Source of the DNA: an uncultured Alistipes sp. | GTDB lineage: Bacteria > Bacteroidota > Bacteroidia > Bacteroidales > Rikenellaceae | Direction: 5' to 3' | NCBI GenBank assembly: GCA_944323075.1 | Contig: CALURC010000008.1 | Coordinates: forward strand, 1 to 64,000 | Length of the DNA stretch: 64,000 nt | Shown: positions 61,473 through 64,000 of the stretch, piece by piece | How positions within the stretch are numbered: the first letter of the stretch is position 1 | Layout: each line of letters opens with the position of its first letter | Program-made: the position numbers and the translations under genes | The notes under the pieces: generated by a model | What the model was told of the DNA's origin: nothing | The model's database searches: none | What the model saw: only the letters and a program-made list of their open reading frames with translations

Positions 61473-63209
61473 TTATTGGTAGACATAATTTATCGTAACC
61501 CACCGAACAGGATCTGCTCTAAACGACTCAAGCATCTCTTTTGCAGTCGGATTCCCATATATATTTTCAGCTATGCCTTTCGATTGATTCGCTATATCAA
61601 GTTGCATTACATTTTCAAAACGACGAATTAAATCCAGAGGAATCTGATTTCCTTCCTCCACATGTTTACGCATAAGATAGGTCAAATTAGCCTCTCTGCA
61701 ATAACAACGAATTGCAGTCACCATCTGTTCCAACACGGCCAACTGCTCTTTATTCTCTTTCAGATAAGAAACATAAGGCTCTATATCTATCTTATCCGAA
61801 GCGTTTTTATAATGCTTTATCGCCTCTAACAATTTTTCTGAACTTGTCGCACACCGCAATTCTATATCTTCAAAGAACCACGGATCAAGCATTTCACTCT
61901 CTGTCGTCATAAACAGACTACGCCGCGTTGATTTCCAACTCGGCGATGGAGCAACCGCCCCTTCGATATGCGCAATGTTCCATTTATGATAGACTTCAAT
62001 CCCTGCTAAATTATTCGGCAGACTGCGGAAACGCCATGTCGCATCCCAAGGGAATACAGACAATCCAACTGCACTCGACTCCCATGCGGCCAGCACATCC
62101 TTCGATGCAGGACCATATGGTTCCACCATCTCTTGCAACACTTGCTCGGTAGCTATGTCAAGATTCTGCATTTTCGCAGCAGCCATCAATAAATTAGGAT
62201 CGTAGCTATCTGGCACCATCCCAAAATACTCTTTCACTCCAGCAATCTGGGACACATGACCTACTGCCTCCAACTCCTCTGCAACCAACCGTGGTGCTGC
62301 AATACGAGTCAACGGAGCCACCTCTTCGTTAACGCTGGCCATAAATATCTCTCCGACGACTGGAATATTCCGTTCTGCACAAAGCCGAACAGTATTTTTA
62401 AACCACACATCCACAGGACGGCTCAACTGGACCTCCGCAATATTGGAATGTAGGAAGAGACCAAAATTTTCAGTTGGCAACGAAGGTATCATTGCATAGA
62501 TCTGTCCCGCCGAAATCTCCCATGGCTCCCACCAAACCATACCATTGGGACTCAATTCAGCCCAAGTATCAGTCAATGTCTTTAAAAACAAGGGAATCCG
62601 CTCGGCCAATGGAATATCCCGATCGCTCGCTCCATTTCCGAACTCATTGCCAACCCATGCATCCTGATCGAATGTATAAATCTCTATATCATCCAACTCG
62701 GGGACCTCTTGTTTCAAGCGTTTTAACAATGAAACATATTTATCGACAATCTCTTTTTTCTGAATACTATTTTTCTCCGTAGCGACATCGATCAGCTCCG
62801 GAGTCAATATTTTATAGAGAGAATCCACCCGTGGAGCTCCGAAATGGAATAGGGTCCGGAAACCCCATTGCTTGGCTATTCGGGCACGGTCTTTGATGTT
62901 TTTCAGACGCACTGCAATTTTTTCGGGATCTCCAATTCCATCTACATAAAGAATATCCTCCAAATTCAGAGGTTCATCTGCAGGGCGGGCTCCCCATGCG
63001 ATATTCAGCTGAAGGGTATTGAAGCCCATATCTTTTAAGGCCTGCATTTGCGCACTGTCATAACGAATATCGGGGTCGGACGGATTACCGACAATAGCAA
63101 TCTTGTACTTGAAAGGGTCATCTTGTCGTTCACAACAAGCCCCTACCAAGAACAACAAAGCCAACAAAGCCGCCCACTTTAATCGAAGTAAAGCTTTACC
63201 CATACACAC
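61473..63209 (-). CDS. Lipoprotein, probable TIM-barrel glycoside hydrolase (578 aa)
   Basis: A lipobox (LFLVGAC, Cys25); an ATG two codons in (63203) is equally good. The mature protein begins KIAIVGNPSDPDIRYDSAQM, followed by MQALKDMGFNTLQLNIAWGA. That pattern and the run of alternating strands and helices suggest a (beta/alpha)8 barrel. Possible catalytic acids lie in IYTFDQDAW, GMVWWEPWEIS and IPVVGEIFMAS. The C-terminal 150 residues are helical. I cannot name the GH family. First gene of the leftward four-gene lipoprotein cluster, with a TATCTTTG box at 63388-63395. Confidence 0.8.
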   Translation of the reverse strand: MCMGKALLRLKWAALLALLFLVGACCERQDDPFKYKIAIVGNPSDPDIRYDSAQMQALKDMGFNTLQLNIAWGARPADEPLNLEDILYVDGIGDPEKIAVRLKNIKDRARIAKQWGFRTLFHFGAPRVDSLYKILTPELIDVATEKNSIQKKEIVDKYVSLLKRLKQEVPELDDIEIYTFDQDAWVGNEFGNGASDRDIPLAERIPLFLKTLTDTWAELSPNGMVWWEPWEISAGQIYAMIPSLPTENFGLFLHSNIAEVQLSRPVDVWFKNTVRLCAERNIPVVGEIFMASVNEEVAPLTRIAAPRLVAEELEAVGHVSQIAGVKEYFGMVPDSYDPNLLMAAAKMQNLDIATEQVLQEMVEPYGPASKDVLAAWESSAVGLSVFPWDATWRFRSLPNNLAGIEVYHKWNIAHIEGAVAPSPSWKSTRRSLFMTTESEMLDPWFFEDIELRCATSSEKLLEAIKHYKNASDKIDIEPYVSYLKENKEQLAVLEQMVTAIRCYCREANLTYLMRKHVEEGNQIPLDLIRRFENVMQLDIANQSKGIAENIYGNPTAKEMLESFRADPVRWVTINYVYQ

Positions 63210-63387
63210 GTTTCAACAGTTCAATTTCTCCTAACAAATAGCCACCAACTCACTGTTTCACAAGGCGGAAGGTACAAACTACACCTTTCCGGACGCTTAG
63301 CAAAACGTCTCCTGGCAAACTATTTTTCTATTCGAAACACACCTTTAATTATATATACGCATCCCAAAAATATGTATAGACGCGTAA

Positions 63388-63395
63388 CAAAGATA
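63388..63395 (-). promoter_or_regulatory. Candidate -7 box of the four-gene lipoprotein cluster
   Basis: TATCTTTG on the minus strand in the 391-bp divergent region (63210-63600), giving a leader of about 170 nt. A second box, TATTTTTG, lies at plus 63365-63372. Neither has a clear -33. Nothing else recognisable lies in this AT-rich interval besides the rightward box at 63570. Confidence 0.45.
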
Positions 63396-63569
63396 ATAAT
63401 TCGACTATAAATAAAAAATTTTTTCTTGATTTATTTTGCATTTTCAACCATAATTTTTTCGTGAAAATACTACTCTGTCTTCGAAAATGCGCTAATCTTT
63501 TTTACAAGATCACGACAAAAAAACGACCTCGAATATCAAAAAAGAGACTATAGATCGTAAGCTCCTTTA

Positions 63570-63577
63570 TATTTTTG
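63570..63577 (+). promoter_or_regulatory. Promoter -7 box of the GH106-like gene
   Basis: TATTTTTG on the plus strand, 23 bp upstream of the ATG at 63601. Confidence 0.45.
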
Positions 63578-63600
63578 TAAAAAATCAACGAACACCTATT

Positions 63601-64000
63601 ATGAAAAACTTCATTACACCGCTCGTCGGAATAGTATTGGCTACGGTTTCATTTGCACAAAACCCGGCCGACTTCAAGAATCCGCCACAAAAATTTCGTC
63701 CTGAACCGCTTTGGTTTTGGAACAACACCACGATCTCCCGCGAAGAAATCGATGAACAAATGACCGGATTCCGAGACCAGTGTGGATATGGAGGTTTTGC
63801 GATACTCCCTTTCGGACAGAATTTGGCCCCGAAATATCTTACCGAGGAATACTTCGATTTATATAAATACACAGCGGAACGTGCTGCAGAAATGGGGTTA
63901 ACACTTTCATTATACGATGAATACGGATTCCCAACAGGAAGTGGGGGTGCAATCAATGCAGACGGGATACCACGGTTTCATAATCGATTTCCCAGTCTAA
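63601..64000 (+). CDS. GH106-like glycosyl hydrolase, 5' part (runs off the window)
   Basis: 133 codons are open to the window edge. A signal peptide (KNFITPLVGIVLATVSFAQ) is followed by FRPEPLWFWNNTTISREEID, then GYGGFAILPFGQNLAPKYL, AAEMGLTLSLYDEYGFPTGS and GGAINADG. Trp-Phe-Trp-Asn near the start, the (beta/alpha)8-type spacing and DEYGFPTGSGG are characteristic of GH106 alpha-L-rhamnosidase-like proteins. Family assignment is from motif memory. It is divergent from the lipoprotein cluster and may belong to the same glycan locus continuing past 64000. Confidence 0.8.
   Translation, partial: MKNFITPLVGIVLATVSFAQNPADFKNPPQKFRPEPLWFWNNTTISREEIDEQMTGFRDQCGYGGFAILPFGQNLAPKYLTEEYFDLYKYTAERAAEMGLTLSLYDEYGFPTGSGGAINADGIPRFHNRFPSL

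Noticed and set aside
1-64000. Searched by eye for insertion sequences, integrases, CRISPR arrays, prophage and invertible promoters
   Set aside because: No transposase, integrase or array was seen; only the small decayed island at 23.4-25.4 kb suggests past mobile DNA.

Overview
The window reads as chromosomal DNA of a gut Bacteroidales, most likely Alistipes or a close Rikenellaceae relative. It opens with the 5' end of a 16S rRNA gene on the minus strand whose V1 region looks Alistipes-like. Promoters throughout follow the Bacteroidetes pattern (TTTG, 19-20 bp, TAnnTTTG). Lipoproteins, BACON domains, a short archaeal-type ProRS and a glycogen synthase-phosphorylase fusion all point the same way. 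Genus is inferred from memory of the 16S sequence, not from a search.

Layout. 1-600: 16S start, its boxB/boxA-like leader and two tandem rrn promoters. 0.6-22 kb: housekeeping genes (proS, rplS, acnA, nrnA, cstA, typA, aroB, gdhA), a NarL-type two-component pair, a Trp/Gly-rich lipoprotein beside an OmpP1-like barrel protein, and several Bacteroidetes proteins of unknown role. 22.2-23.4 kb: purM. 23.4-25.4 kb: a small AT-rich island of decayed or orphan genes, with an HNH nuclease carrying an FtsK-gamma-like winged helix, a membrane-anchored gene broken by two frameshifts, a second fragment of that same family, a ribbon-helix-helix-like remnant and a Cys-containing 84-residue orphan. 25.5-33 kb: small lipoproteins, menaquinone methyltransferase, a LolC/E-type permease, an SDR, a YugP-type protease, pckA and VanZ. 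33-43.4 kb: hemW, then a glycogen/alpha-glucan cluster (synthase-phosphorylase fusion, debranching enzyme, GT4, GH57). 43.5-55 kb: a TlpA-like lipoprotein, lpxH, thyA, folA, a DMT transporter, lipoprotein galM, a GH63/trehalase-like hydrolase, an LptF/G permease, tgt, a membrane GT2, an ECF sigma factor and tRNA-Glu.

55.4-64 kb is the most unusual block. Four lipoprotein genes run leftward: one TIM-barrel-like glycosidase candidate and three paralogues built from a beta-sandwich plus a five-bladed-propeller-like domain. The three carry none, two and three N-terminal Ig/BACON-type domains. No SusC/SusD pair is visible. A GH106-like hydrolase diverges from them and runs off the right edge. My reading is a surface glycan-binding or glycan-degrading locus; function and substrate are inference.

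The genes fit a saccharolytic anaerobe that stores glycogen, uses PEP carboxykinase, aconitase and glutamate dehydrogenase in central metabolism, makes menaquinone and scavenges host or dietary glycans. No CRISPR array, insertion sequence or complete prophage was seen.
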